64,000 bases of DNA from Forficula auricularia (lineage: Eukaryota > Arthropoda > Insecta > Dermaptera > Forficulidae). Within the stretch, counting starts at the first letter, position 1. Each line of letters opens with the position of its first letter. This document shows positions 1 to 12,164 of this stretch, piece after piece. Made by a program: the position numbers and the translations under genes. Below the pieces are notes generated by a model that saw only the letters and a list, made by a program, of their open reading frames with translations, made no database searches and was not told the DNA's origin. The stretch is from assembly GCA_024734495.1 (NCBI GenBank), contig JALMQS010000187.1, positions 3,298,616 to 3,362,615 on the forward strand, in the 5' to 3' direction.

Positions 1-314
1 ACTCCCGGTTTTATTATTCTCTTTAATTTTGTTCCCTAACCGAAATTTAGTTGTAGTTGGAGATTCTAAGGTAACTTTTTGTACCGCATTTGAATCAAAG
101 AGTAACTTTCGGCCTCTCCAATCACATTCACGAAAAAGTAGAATTCTTACTTGATGCTTAGAAAAATTGAAAGGTCTCCAACTGAAATAGTAAAGATGTA
201 TAAGATTTTAAGTAATTTTATGGTTAAATGTTTCAGGAATGGGCATATTTTTGGTAAAGAGATAGATATTAATTATATTAAGTTAAAGCAGCTTAAAAAT
301 AAAATATTAAATAA

Positions 315-508
315 GGTAAAAGCAGCAGTAGTGGGCCTGTACCTGTAGGATAGATGCAGAAAAGTGCAAAAATTAACTTATCCAACTTTGAAAACAGCCA
401 TATATGAGCTATATATAGCGCAATTTTTCAAAGTTGGATGAGCTCACTTTTGCACTTTTCTTGCATCTGGCCCACCACAGGTACAGGCTCACTACTTCTG
501 CTTTTACC
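315..508. mobile_element. Foldback MITE
   Basis: The two ends are inverted copies of each other: GGTAAAAGCAGCAGTAGTG at 315 matches the reverse complement of the sequence ending at 508, and the arms continue (TGCAC and CAACTTTGAAAA blocks) to a short AT-rich centre near 400-420. It has no coding capacity. It is read as a small non-autonomous foldback transposon. The class is not known. Confidence 0.75.
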
Positions 509-659
509 TCAAGTAATCCAATTGTTTTTATGTTTTTTTTTTAATATCAATTACAAAACTTCACATAAAGTTATTATAATTATTTTTAAGAAATCATTTT
601 TTTAATTATTAATATATTAGCGTGGTTCATCTTTGGAATTTAATTTTATTTTAATTTTT

Positions 660-1164
660 GGTACTTTTCCGTTATCCGGGCGCAAATGTCGCCAATTGTG
701 AACCAAAAGCGAGTATCACGGGGGTTCCGCGCGGCGCCGCTACTGACGACGGATTCTTTTAGAAAATGAATATTAATTAAAAAATAATTAGTAAATGGCT
801 AAAAAAATTCGAATATGTATAATTCGTTGCCGGTACGGTTAAGATATATTCAGTTCGCCTTGGTTCGGCTCGTCGCCAACGCCAACCTAATAACCTAAAT
901 GCCAGCCTGAAATGAAGATATACGAGCCGAACCGAGCTGAATATATCTTAACCGAACCTTTCAAAGTTTGTTCGGGAACCCATTTTTTTTATCTAAATGA
1001 ACCGAGATGATAAATAGAACCGAGCATGAAAAGTTCTAAAAGTGAAAACTGCCAACGCCCTGGGGCTCCCTTGAGACAATTTGAGACATCAGGGTTTTGA
1101 AATTTGGCGGAATTCTATATTATTTGGCCATTTTTCGCTTGCGCCCGGCTAACGGAAAAGTACC
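660..1164. mobile_element. Non-autonomous element with inverted ends and an inner inverted repeat
   Basis: The outer ends are inverted repeats of about 26 bp: GGTACTTTTCCGTTATCCGG at 660 and its near-complement ending at 1164. Inside, a second inverted pair (GGTTAAGATATATTCAG at about 837 and its complement ending near 958) brackets a GC-richer core. This suggests one MITE inserted in another or a composite foldback. There is no ORF of substance. Confidence 0.65.
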
Positions 1165-1736
1165 CAATTTTTTTTTAATATCCCATTTGTGAGTGGCGTA
1201 GGTATATATTTTTTATGAGGTTCGGTGACTGAGATGGGGGGGAGGGGTGGTTAGTGAGCAATTGATTTGTTGAGGTATCTTTTCTCCCTCACCCCATTAT
1301 ATATTGCAATATTTTTCATTAATATAAGTACATAATTAAGAAACAGTTATGTAGTAATAGGCTAATAGTATGTGATTCGAAAAGGAAAATTTAACTGTCA
1401 CATGGGGGAACCCCTTAAACCCTTTACCTACGTCACTGTCATTTGGATAGATTTAAATGGCCTGACTTTGGAGTTATCTGTGTGGTTATCTTGGGCTGAA
1501 AAGAGCGTCATTTCATCGGTAAATTAGGCTTTAAATTTGGAGCTAATGAGCTCTAAAATATAATGTTTTTTTACAAAAGTTAAGAAAATACTAAATGAAA
1601 ACTATTTATATCATGACAAGATATAGAATAGATATTGAAATAAGAGTTAGTAATAATTTAGATAGACTGTAACCCGTTACAAATTACCAATACAAAAGGT
1701 ATACCTAGAAGCTTTAGTAGTCAGGATAATTATATA

Positions 1737-1872
1737 CGAGGGGTGAACCGCGAGTGAAATTAGGTGTACACCTTTTTGGAATTATTTTAGTATTTAAAGT
1801 ACTGGAATTTTTGGAAATGAAAGTGGAAGTAGTAGTAGGTGTACACGATATTTGGTCGCGGTTCACCCCTCG
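1737..1872. mobile_element. Short TIR MITE, GAGGGGTGAACC family, copy 1
   Basis: A 136-bp unit bounded by 17-bp inverted repeats CGAGGGGTGAACCGCGA. The same family occurs at 29418-29581 and 54242-54375, where an 8-bp target duplication is visible. The ORFs seen on both strands here are the palindromic repeat read through, not genes. Confidence 0.8.
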
Positions 1873-1925
1873 ATTATTATATGAGGGTTTTTCACTTATT
1901 GAACTCATGAAAGAAGAAGTAGTGG

Positions 1926-2225
1926 GGGGGGGGATTGTAGTGTAGAGAAGTCATAGTGACAAACGAATTGTCAAAATAGTTGTTTATATTTGTTGCGCAA
2001 TACGCCCGAACGAAGCTTTTGAAGGAACAATATACTGAAAAAATAAGTTTTCAATTTCCGTCTTTGGAGACTGACAGGGACGGGGGAAATTGTAGTCTTT
2101 AGAAGTCATAGGGATAAATGGATAGACTAAAAAATTTATAAGTGAATAGCATTATGCTCGAATGAAGCTTTTGTGGGAATGATATATCGAAAAGGTGAAT
2201 TTTTCATATACGGAGTATGTATGAA
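1926..2225. repeat. Diverged tandem duplication, unit about 150 bp
   Basis: Two successive blocks share a GGGG..ATTGTAGT..AGAAGTCATAG start, a CGAA(C/T)GAAGCTTTTG middle and an ATAT(A/C)..GAAAA end, at about 1926 and 2081. The copies are diverged. No gene is seen. Confidence 0.5.
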
Positions 2226-2239
2226 ATATAAATTGATTA

Positions 2240-3100
2240 AATAAAGGTAAAATTAGAATAAATATTTCTGAGTGTGATTTAAAATTTGCAAAGTCCAATA
2301 ATTGAACCTTTGAACTTTAGATTGTGAATAAATATTTTTTTAAGTCAATTGGTGTCAAATTATGCACAGATTAGAAATGCATGGAATGATATGATTAATA
2401 TCTAAATAATTATCATCAAATGTAATTTTCTTACTTAGATTCATTTTTATTTTGATGGACATAACCTTGTTTTGGAACTTTCTTTTTGGATGAAAATAGT
2501 TTATTTAACAATGCCATCGTGAGGAATGAACGTTGACAATCACCAGGATTTATTTCGGAAATCCATTTTTTCTAAAAAAATCACCCATTCCTGGTAGAAC
2601 ATTGAAGAAATTTCCTTATGCCTGTAAATAAAATCACGTGTTCCACTTTCACAAGACAGTCATATGATTTTTGGTCACCTGCTTTGCAGCGATGCCAAAA
2701 AAAAAATCTCCACAATTATTCAATCAACCAATTTTTAAGATAGTGCAAAAATTATACAACTGTCATTATTAAATGTAAACAAATTTTTAAAATGACATTT
2801 GAATGTATAAAGTAGAAATCAAAATAAATATTATGCTTTTGGGCGTGCCATTGAATTCAAGCATGTTGATTCTTAAAAATCGATAGGTGGCAGCACCAGA
2901 CAGAACGCTTGCATTGAACGCAATATATTTAAAAATTAGAAAAAATTATAAGATAATTTCTAAATTATTATAATAAAGATAGAGGAAATCGGGTAGAGAA
3001 TACAATATCTATTGCATGCTTAGATCGCAGGTTACAAAACAAACAGTATTATTACTAACTAGTAACTACCCCTTTAGAATATATATTTACGGTAAACAGT
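2240..3100. other. AT-rich intergenic sequence, nothing recognised
   Basis: I see no long ORF, inverted repeat or known element in this stretch. Confidence 0.5.
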
Positions 3101-3112
3101 GGCGTACCTAGA

Positions 3113-3473
3113 ATATAATAATAAAACTTGAGCAAGATGCGAGGTAAGTTTCACAAGAAAAAAGAAATAAAACAAAAATTTGAGTTTTGAATTCGATATA
3201 TTTCGGGGGTGAGCCCATCATCAGGAGTCAGAGAAAACAGTCAGGAGTCAGGAGAGTCAGTTTTCTCTGACTCCTGATGATATGCTCACCCCCGAAATAT
3301 ATCGAATTCAAAACTCAATTTTGTTTTATTTCTTTTTCTTGTGAACCTACCTCGCATCTTGCTCAAGTTTTATTATTATATCTACTCATACGAATTCAAA
3401 ACTCACTTTTGTTTTATTTCTTTTTTTTTGTGAAACATACCTCGCATCTTGGTCAAGTTTTATTATTATATTA
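3113..3473. mobile_element. Foldback element with CTGATGA..GAAAT motif in both arms
   Basis: The arm starting ATATAATAATAAAACTTGAG at about 3113 is repeated in reverse complement ending at about 3381; the centre lies near 3245. The last part of the right arm is then repeated in tandem (3386-3473). Both arms contain CTGATGA followed by a GC-rich short stem and GAAAT (minus strand 3224-3200, plus strand 3274-3298). It is flanked by TTTCACCTAGAACCAACACC, a sequence also found beside the relative at 15511-15645 and at about 49619. Confidence 0.75.
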
Positions 3474-3935
3474 AAATGTTTCACCTAGAACCAACACCTA
3501 ACTTCTTAAAAGTTATTGATAAAGCGTATCTAAAACTTTCCGGGGCGGTCTCCAATTTGCCGGCCTTTCTAAGTCAATCAAATGGTGGTTTTTATAAATT
3601 AATAAACATAAATAAAAAATTGTAATTGAGAGAAACTAGGTGGGAAACTTTTTTACTATTGGATGCCATAATTAAATTAGGAAGTAGGTAATAAAGAAGG
3701 CCGCATAAGTTGATATACCTTATAAATGCAACTTTTATAAAAATATAAGATAATCATTTAGTTTAGTAATTCATAATTCGTGGAAATAGAATATGAAGAG
3801 AACAAGTTGTTTTTTACAACTATAACTAAATATAAAAAATGCCGATCTACAATATGTGCCGCCCGGCGCGGACCGCACTCACCAAAACCGCAAAACTTGG
3901 GAACGGGGTGTTGGCTTATAGTGAAACATTAATTT

Positions 3936-4074
3936 TTTGGCCTTTCTAGCCCTAAGCCAATCTCACAATACTGCTTTTTTTTTTTAATTTCTCTCTACCC
4001 CCGGGGTCAGAATTTGACCGGATGCCTCGAGTCGGATTCGAAGCAGGCTGGCACGCTAACCCCTAGCCTATATG
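3936..4074 (-). mobile_element. tRNA-derived SINE, copy 1
   Basis: Read on the minus strand it begins GTTAGCGTGCCAGCC, has a Pol III B-box-like TTCGAATCC, then CTCGAGGCATCCGG, GACCCCGG, a poly(A) tract and the tail GGCTTAGGGCTAGAAAGGCC. The same order is found on the plus strand at 30676-30827. This copy lacks about 18 bases just before the B box compared with that copy. The tRNA-like head, internal promoter and A-rich tail fit a SINE. Confidence 0.75.
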
Positions 4075-4855
4075 ACCCCCCATTTTTTAAATTGTAATGA
4101 GTTTGGAAAAAAAATTCAGGAGGGTTAGTTAATTTTCGGGGGCGTGAGGAGGGGGGGGTTGGTTACCTACCGTAAGGTTAGAGGAGTATTGATATATCAT
4201 ATATCAGTATACTCGTAGGAGTAAGCAACATGATCTCTCATGATGCCCAGATTGCTTTTTTTATCAGAGTATTTTTTTTTTAAATTAAATTTTGCTAAAT
4301 TTCAAATAACTAGACTAAAAGATATTCTTGGTCGCTTGGAGTATACCTGCCGGCCTGCCCTCTAGGATACTCGAATTTAATAAGATTCACTAAAAATGCT
4401 TATTTTTTTAGGTATTTCTCTTTATGTTTTCACTTTTTTCTCTAATATAAATTTACAAACACAATATTCTAGAGCAGAGGTGTCGAGAAGGGAAGCAGGG
4501 GGGACTACATTCCTGACTTCCGATCTCTAAAGGGGATCCGGGGTCAAAAATAAATAATTTTGAACATTATAACTGTTATACATACTTTTATCTCTAGATT
4601 TTTTAATTTTCAATTTAAAATATATTATTTATATGTGAAATATATTTCATTCATTTTAAGAGGGACGCGATAAGATTCAACCCTCGGGGTCCGAGTAAAC
4701 TCTCATTCAAGGACTCCTTTGATGATTTTCACACTATTTCAATTTCCCTATGCAAAATTTCATTTTTTATTTTATTTTGTTTTCTATTTCTACATTCCTT
4801 ATAAATTAAACAAATATGTTACTTTAAAAAAAAACAACTATTTTTATTTATTTAC

Positions 4856-6060
4856 TAGCTGCAATGCCCGCCTTCGGCGTCCCTCTTGCTAGCAGGGGGC
4901 ATACCCCCTGGACCCCCAACCCACGAACCTCACCCTCACACTCCACTCCCCCCACCCCCCGAAACCCACCCAACACCCCTACCCCCACACAATGCACCCG
5001 TGCCCAACCCCCGCCCCCACACTACCACCCCAACACTCCATCCTGCACCCCACCCGCCTTGTACCGCCAACCCACAAGCCCCGACTTCACACCCCACTGC
5101 CACCCACCACACCCCCCGAAACCCACCCAGAACCCCTACCCCCCACACCATGCACCCGTGCCCAACCCCCGCCCCCACACCACCACCCTAACACTCCATC
5201 CTGCACCCCACCCACCTCGGACCCCCACCCCCGTACCACCCCACTACGACACTGGACCCTCACCTGAACCCCCCCACACCTTCCTACTCCGCCTTACTCC
5301 CTCACTCCACCCCCATTCCACATCGAGCACCCCATTCCCTAACCACCCCCACCACCGCACCCACACCCCATCCCCGCACCATCACTGCACCCCTGCACCC
5401 ACCTTCCACACCCAGTTTTTTTATTTCTAGCCTTCTAGTGACCCACAGATTATGTATACAAAATTTGGTTGAGTTTGGTCCAAGAGCAAGAATTTTCATT
5501 TTTTGATCCTCCTCCCATTTTGGGTGGTTAGTTTTTGCATTTCTAGCTCTCTAGAGGCCCACAGATTATGTATGCAAAAATTTGGTTGAGTTTGCTCCAA
5601 AGGAAAGAATTTACATATTTTTCACCCTCCCCCTTTTTGGGTAGTTTTTTGGGGGAATTTTTTTAAACAAAAGTTGTCAGAAATCACATCCCCTACAACT
5701 TTGCTCATTATAAAATTTGCCGTAGAGTTAATAGTTTAGGAGTTATTTGATAATTTTCATTCGTGCGCCCCCCCCCCCCCCCAAACTCCCTTTTGAGGTC
5801 AAAATATCAAAACGTTATATAGCTAAAAACGTAAGTTAGAAGACATCTGATACAAATATGAAATTTCATAATAATCCCTTCAGCCGTTTTGACGTGAATT
5901 GTGAGCAACTTTTCGCGGAAACCACTGAAACAGACATACAGACAAACAGGAATTTTGTTGAGGGTGTTTTCGTTCATAACTTTGCTTGAAACGTATGCAA
6001 CCAAAATTTGGCGTGATTTGGAGCAATGTACAGACAAAACCTTAATTTTATATACATAGA
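4856..6060 (+). mobile_element. Repeat element with C-rich minisatellite and 115-bp-type units
   Basis: It starts ACTAGCTGCAATGCCCGCCT and is followed by about 500 bp of CCCCAC/ACCC-rich imperfect tandem sequence, then two units of the TATGTATACAAAATTTGGTTG minisatellite (5425-5640), and ends near TTATATACATAGATG (6046-6060) after a CAGACATACAGACAAA run. The same start, in the other orientation, closes the copy at 33880-34970. It is probably a non-autonomous transposon; a Helitron-like element is possible but I see no decisive end. The proline-rich frames across the C-rich part are composition artefacts. Confidence 0.6.
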
Positions 6061-6835
6061 TGTAAGTATATGTAGTTGTATCTGCCGTAGGTATATGTAT
6101 GCCAGAGGCTTCATTTTTGTTCCATTTTTGGAAATCTAGAATTTGTTCAATTCACTCATATTTTGTTATTTTCAAATATTATGTTTCAACAGATTTGGCA
6201 ACGTCCGCGTTCTCGCTCACCTAGTCTGATTCATCGAAGATGTTTCTCTAGAATAATTTCAAATGCTTAAATTTCTATTTATATCGAAATAAATTTATCA
6301 TTTGATGAAAGTTATCAAATAAAGTTTGTCTGTAATATTTTTCGTATTAAATGTTATAAAGATATAATTTTAATTTTCGCATTAATCAGCAAAAATGTTT
6401 GATATTTATACATTTTTTTTCTAATCGGATTATTGATTAATTTTCCTAGTAACCATAATACATATTATTTTAGTGAAAACCTAATACCTAGACTGGATGA
6501 AGTAGACATGTTTCCGTATCGAAGATTTTTTTCGACCCTTGATCTAAATAAAAAGTAAAAATAGTAATGCTTCCCTTTAACATTTTTAGATTTTTATTTT
6601 AAACAATTCTATGAACCAAAATATTGATTGTATTTGTATATCGCTATTATTAATCATTTTAGTTTCAGATATTTTCTATTTGTCTCTCAAGAAATAAATT
6701 ATTATCAAATATCGAATTCAGATATTTAGTTGAATCTTCTTAAGAAGAGAGCGGACAATGAAAGAAAGCAAGTTTCTGATTGCTAGTGTCATCTTTTGGA
6801 ATCTTTTCAAAGCCCAACTGCAATTTAAATAGTAA
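6061..6835. other. AT-rich intergenic sequence, nothing recognised
   Basis: There is no ORF or clear repeat. It separates two mobile elements. Confidence 0.45.
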
Positions 6836-7695
6836 TAAGCTGACGTGTTCTGATGTGGCCATCCACTTGACTTTACCATACAACCTGGCCTCTCACTTAT
6901 ATTAAATATTTAATAAAATTATTTATAATCATGTAGGGGGGGGGGTAGTTTTTGCATTTTTAGATTACTGTGAGCCCACTGATTATGTATACAAAATTTG
7001 GTTGAGTTGGAGAGCCTATATTTTCATTTTTTGACCCTTTACCCTCCCCCCCCAACCTATTTTCGGCGGTTAGTTTTTCCATTTTTAGACTTCTGGGGTC
7101 CCACTGATTATGTATACAAAATTTGGTTGAGTTTGGAACAAGAGCCTATATTTTCATTTTTTGACCCTACACCCCCTCCTCCCACCAATTTTGGGCGGTT
7201 AGTTTTTGCATTTTTAGACTTCTGGGGTCGCACTGATTATGTATACAAAATTTGGTTGAATTTGCTTAAATGGCCTAGATTTTCAATTTTTAACCCCTCC
7301 CCATCCCCCCTTAATTTTTGGTCGATATGCACCAAAATCTAATCAGCTTTTAATCTTAATGAACCAAATCTACGTGTGAAATTTGGTTTCGATATTCACA
7401 CTAGTTTTTGAGCTAGCTCGTCCACAAAAAATTTGGTAACGCACAGACTAACGGACACCCGACCAGACTAGACTAACTAGACATTTTGACAAAACAATTA
7501 TTATCTCAAAAAATATAATTTTTTCGATGTTCACTTATTTGGACTTTTTTGCAGACCGAAAGGCCATGGTTTCGCTCAATTTTTTTTAATCAAAATAGTT
7601 TCAGCTGTTTTTGAGATATTTCGAAAAAAAGAAGGAAAAAAAAACACTTTTTTCATGCACGATTACAATACTTGACCATACATGCATGTATGGTA
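6836..7695 (+). mobile_element. ACTTTACCATACA family element, copy 1
   Basis: It starts AAGCTGACGTG..TGGCCATCC followed by ACTTTACCATACA and ends with the inverted match TGTATGGTAAAGT. In between are an AT-rich part, three imperfect units of about 115 bp around TTAGTTTTTGCATTTTTAGA and GATTATGTATACAAAATTTG, then a conserved 3' part (GAGCTAGCTCGTCCACAAA, ACATTTTGACAAAACAAT, TTTTTTCATGCACGATTACA). Other copies are at 16788, 27936, 28851, 30945, 31690, 43335 and 59688. It carries no transposase. Confidence 0.85.
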
Positions 7696-9669
7696 AAGTA
7701 AAAAGATATACTTTTATTTTTTTGCAATTTTCTTTTGATTTTCTTATGAGACTATTTTTCTATATAAAGTTATAATTAATTTCGTATATAATACTTAAAT
7801 TTTCAACAATTATATTTTTTCTGTCTATATATCTAGGTGTGTCAATTTTTATGGATTAAAATATTCATGACAAAACTCCAAGAATTGAAAGTTGTAGAAA
7901 TTTGTTTTGGTGCTAAAATATTTTAATTTCCAAAAACAAACAACTGATTCGATTTCGGGTTTTCTAGCTTAAGAACTTCCAGTTCAAAGTAAAAATGCAG
8001 AAAACCACAAATAAACGAATTTTTTATAGGAAACTATTATGGACAGTTTTGAACTATTGAACTGAAATTCGCCATACTTATATGTTTATATTAAAAAATT
8101 TCACCTCTGTACCAAGTTTTAAAAGAAAAAAATTGCCACATCACTAAAATTTACTAACAGCCTTCGAAATCTGACGACGGCAAAATCAAGAAATAAAAAT
8201 ATTTAAATCGAACATACTGAATAAAAAAAAAAAAAAAAAACTAAAAAAAATTGCCATTTTAATCATAAAGTATTTATTGATTTATTTTGATTAATTTAAA
8301 GTTTTTACTTAATAATAATTTTATACAGAATTTGATTTTTAATATTTTATATATTCAATAAAATCATTGAATTATACAATTACGAATAATAGCCAGCTAT
8401 TTTTGTTTTGTTACACCAAAGAAGTATAACTTATTACGTGGGTACATAAGTACACACTCGGCTTTTTTTACTTTTTCCTCCAAACTTAAAATATCATTGT
8501 TCTATTGTTATTTTTGTTATTTCTTCTCATTAATTTATAAGTTGATGTTTTTGCTATTAACTTATTTTGCGATGTTTTTTTCACTGTGTTCACATTCCTT
8601 TGTACTTTTTTTTAATCTATTTTATTATATAAAAATAATAAGGGAAAATACCTCATTTTATATTAAATAAATACATTCAATAATAATTTAATTACAAATA
8701 TTATTTTGTTTATAAGTTGCTCTAATTCTTTCTTGGTCCTTGGTACGTCTAGGCTTGTTTCTTGTTCAGTCTTAGAATGCTTTTACTAGTTATTTTTAGT
8801 CATTTAAGAATGTCATCTTAGAAGAGATCTCTAGGTGTGGATGACATCATAAGGAAATATAAGAATTCAAATGCGTTCGATTTCCTCATCTCAAATGTAA
8901 AGCGAAAATGTAATAAGCATCATGCAATTCCAGACGACAATAAAATATCCATTGAATAGGAAAAATCATTTGAATAATAAAATATCCATTGAATAGGAAA
9001 AATTATTTGAATAATAAAATTTCCAATTTGAATTCAAAACCTGAGAAGCTCTTGGAATTCTCAATGAAAAAAATAATTATAATATCTGTTTTTTTTAGCA
9101 GTTTTTTCGCTATATCAAAAGAAACTTCTAAAAATCTCAACGTCTTTTTGATAAATTATATACTATTTTTTATCCAACCACAATAACATAAGTGAAATTA
9201 TAAAAAAAATCATAATCGATTTAAATGATAGAACATCAAACACATTGTAAATTATAAATTTTACAAGAAGATAAATTAAAAAAAAACTAATGAGATATCA
9301 AGGATCGTGAGATAAAGAAAATAGGAGAGTTTTCTACGATCAACTAATGTAAACAGGTGTGTAATGAATACATATTCCTATGAGGAAGGAACTCAAGGCA
9401 GAAGTACAGTTTTCTTATGCCACTTGCAAATAATCACACAAAAGAAAGTAATTATGAGTTCATCTCAAATGAATGAAAGAAAAAACATGACAATATCATA
9501 GGAGTATAATAAAAGCGAATTAGAATTTGATATTTCTATATGTAAAAATGGAAAAGTAAAATAATTCCATTCTATTATTCGAAAACTGTTTTGTCTGATT
9601 CTATTTGTATTGTTTCTAAAACTGTTTATCTAACTATTGTTTATGTGAGTGTGTCGAATTTTTTGAATT
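7696..9669. other. AT-rich intergenic sequence with a small tandem repeat
   Basis: Mostly featureless AT-rich sequence. A 37-bp unit starting TAAAATATCCATTGAATAGG is duplicated at 8941-9014. Just before it, 8838-8958 (+) reads open for 40 codons (starting VDDIIRKYKNSNAF) and could be a decayed coding fragment, but I do not recognise it. Confidence 0.4.
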
Positions 9670-9840
9670 TTTGAATTTCTGATGGTCATTGGTAACAGAG
9701 ATAAAGAAAAATAATGTATTTTAGATGAATATGTGATGTAACTATTTGAAACCCTGATGAAGTCGCTAAAGTCGGCGAAACATTGGTGAAAATATAAAAA
9801 AATCACACAGAAACTTAATTAATTCCCATTATAAGCTCTT
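9670..9840 (+). mobile_element. 3' end remnant of a Penelope-like element
   Basis: This stretch is similar in order and wording to the 3' flank of the intact Penelope-like element (25455-25715): a TGATGG..AATGGTAAC block, GTGATG..ACTATTTG, then CCCTGATGAAGTCG..GGCGAAAC and a TCACACA..AACTT block. CTGATGA is at 9754-9760 and GAAAC at 9777-9781. The coding part is gone or too decayed to read. It is taken as a truncated relative of that element. Confidence 0.65.
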
Positions 9841-11619
9841 ATTAAAACACATTATTTACGAAAATGATAATAATAAGTAAAAGTAAATTTCAACCAAATA
9901 AAACTTGAACTTTAAGTCTATCAACTATTAATGTCAGAGCCAATCTTTTGATTTGATTTAAATTTGATTTAAAGAATTGTAATTGTAAGAACACCTTCAC
10001 ATTGATGTTTTTTTCAAACGCTTCAAATTACCATAATATGTTTATTGATTTGGTGTGTTTTTCACAATTTAAAGGTCCTTTATTGTTTAGGTATCAACAT
10101 TATTCATTTTCAAGTTCTGTGATGAGGTTGTGAAATTTTTTAGAAAATAATTAGAAACCGAAAAGTTCAGTGTTTTATCGTAAACATGGAGATCAAAATA
10201 TATTTTTTGCATCAGATGGCCAAAATCTGAGAGCTATTTTAATTTTTAGTCTATTTTTAGCTCCAGGAAAGTTTTAAGAGAGGTGAATTGATCGTCCTTT
10301 AATGTTCTCTTGTTAAAATCTGTAGGTAATTTGTTTTTATCTAGTTTTAGAAAATTATATTTTTTTATCCAATTTTCAGCCTTAACATCTATGCTGATAC
10401 ATAATGGTTTATTAAAAAATAGAGTTAAGTAAAATATATGTCAACTAGCGTGCAATATCCAGTTTATTTAAAGCCATTGTCTCGTTTGAATGCATATCTT
10501 GACTAAAAATTATCTAAGGCAATCTAATATTAACATAAGGTCAGCTATAACACCTGAGAAGATGCTGATACAATTTGATGTCAGTTAATCCCTCATTTGA
10601 GCTTCGTCTTGACTCAGTGCTGGTCGTCAACTGTGTGCTGGTCTTGTCTACAACACTTTTAAGTCTAGACGAAATTGAATTGTGCGTAGATAAGTCTTGA
10701 CGTACAAGTTCGAATGTGATGATGAGGAATCAACCCCCGCAACATTTTCTTAACCGCGTTCGTTCATCTTATATTGAGTCTAATTTGAATCTCTCTATTC
10801 GTTCAATTTACATCATAGGGCTTTGGATTGAGCGTCATTTCTATTACGCCCTTGTGTATCTATATTAAAAGTTTAGTACCTACACTCACGAATCGTAACA
10901 AGACAATTAGTAATTTATTTATTTTAATTTTACCTCTTATTCCCCAACCTGCCTTTAACTATAAAATTCACAATCAAATAATTAACTTTGAATTAGAAAT
11001 ATAATAACTTTAAATTATAAATATAATAACTTTAAATTATCATTTTTCCATTAATTAAAATAAATAAATAAATTAAAAAACTAAAACGGAGACTTTATTC
11101 ATAGTCGTTTGAAATTTTAAAATGTTTATTCTTTTAATATTAATCAGACTGAGGCTATTCGAAGCAGAGTCCGCTGAATGAGAAGAACTGGCTCTCCTCG
11201 ACACGCTGAGGGACAAATAATCGCATTGCCTTAAACTTGCAAATTCTTGGTCCATAGGCACTATGGAAAGATACATTTTTTGTGAACTTCAATTTTCAAT
11301 CTGTAGTTTTCTTGATTTTTTATACATCAAATTAATCTCATAGCATAAATAGTTTTTGAGTTATTTACTCTTAAAATTTCAAAACGATTAGATTATTATT
11401 TTTCACCTCTCTTGTACGATTTTAATTATTTATTTAATACTAATAATATAGAATTAGCTTTGCTTTGCCCTCCTCTGAGGCCTTTAGTTTGGCAGGCCCA
11501 GTAGGTACTGATTGTACGATATATATTTTACCTAAATATTTCAATCGTATTATTAATTATTTTATTTTTACATTTCGTATTCGTAAATATGTTAAAATAT
11601 ATTTCAATATTGTAGACTT
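9841..11619. other. Intergenic sequence, no gene recognised
   Basis: Two less AT-rich patches (about 10600-10830 and 11110-11260) have no recognisable protein similarity. A short tandem repeat (AATATAATAACTTTAAATTAT) lies near 10999-11040. Confidence 0.4.
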
Positions 11620-11639
11620 GGTGGATCCAATACAAGTAA

Positions 11640-12164
11640 TGTGATTCTGATGCCAACACATCCTCTCAATAAAGAGATCAAAACAATTATAAATGAGAAA
11701 GAAATCGATCTTATTTTATAGATTTTATCTATCTGGAGGTTGCCAGTGCATTTTTAATTTCAAAAAATCATTTTAATTAAGAATTTTATTGGTTAATTGA
11801 AATTTTATGAAAACATTTATGTTCTTTTCTGTGGCAGCGAGTCGACTAGTAATGTTAAAACTTTTTATTATTTATCTCATTAGTCATCATGTATTGAATA
11901 AAATCTCTTGAAATTTAATATTTAAGCATTATTTTAATTTAGATTTTATATCAAATAATTTTTATTTTAAAAGGTTGTTTATATGAAGTCTAATTTGAAA
12001 TAACGCTAATTATTACTTTGAAATAATTTTTAAAAATATGATATTAATAAATAAATATATATAAACAATCGATTATTAATAATTATATTCAATTTTGAAT
12101 GAAATTGATTGATTAGATTTTAAGAAAATGATAAAAAGCTAGAGAAGCGTAACAAAAGACTCGC
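11640..12164 (+). repeat. Diverged direct copy of the foldback arm to its right
   Basis: It follows the same order as the left arm of the adjacent foldback: AAATTATAAATG-type start, ATCGATCTTATTTTATAGAT, ATTAAGAATTTT, GAGTCGACTAG, a TATATCAAATAATT block, GTTTATATGAAGTC and TTCAATTTTGAATGAAAT. This makes three related copies in a row, two direct and one inverted. Confidence 0.65.

Noticed and set aside
151..348. ORF of 65 codons near the left edge
   Set aside because: It has an in-frame stop shortly upstream, AT-driven composition and no recognisable domain, and it runs into a foldback element.
1714..1945. Overlapping ORFs on both strands
   Set aside because: They are produced by a palindromic MITE (1737-1872).
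4864..5430. Proline/threonine/histidine-rich ORF of 188 codons and its overlapping frames
   Set aside because: It is the C-rich tandem part of a mobile element. Long frames arise in all phases from CCCCAC repeats, and there is no domain.
6998..7342. ORF of 114 codons with repeated FLTLYPPPP-like text
   Set aside because: It follows the 115-bp minisatellite of a repeated element. Similar frames at 28102 and 60146 change with unit number.
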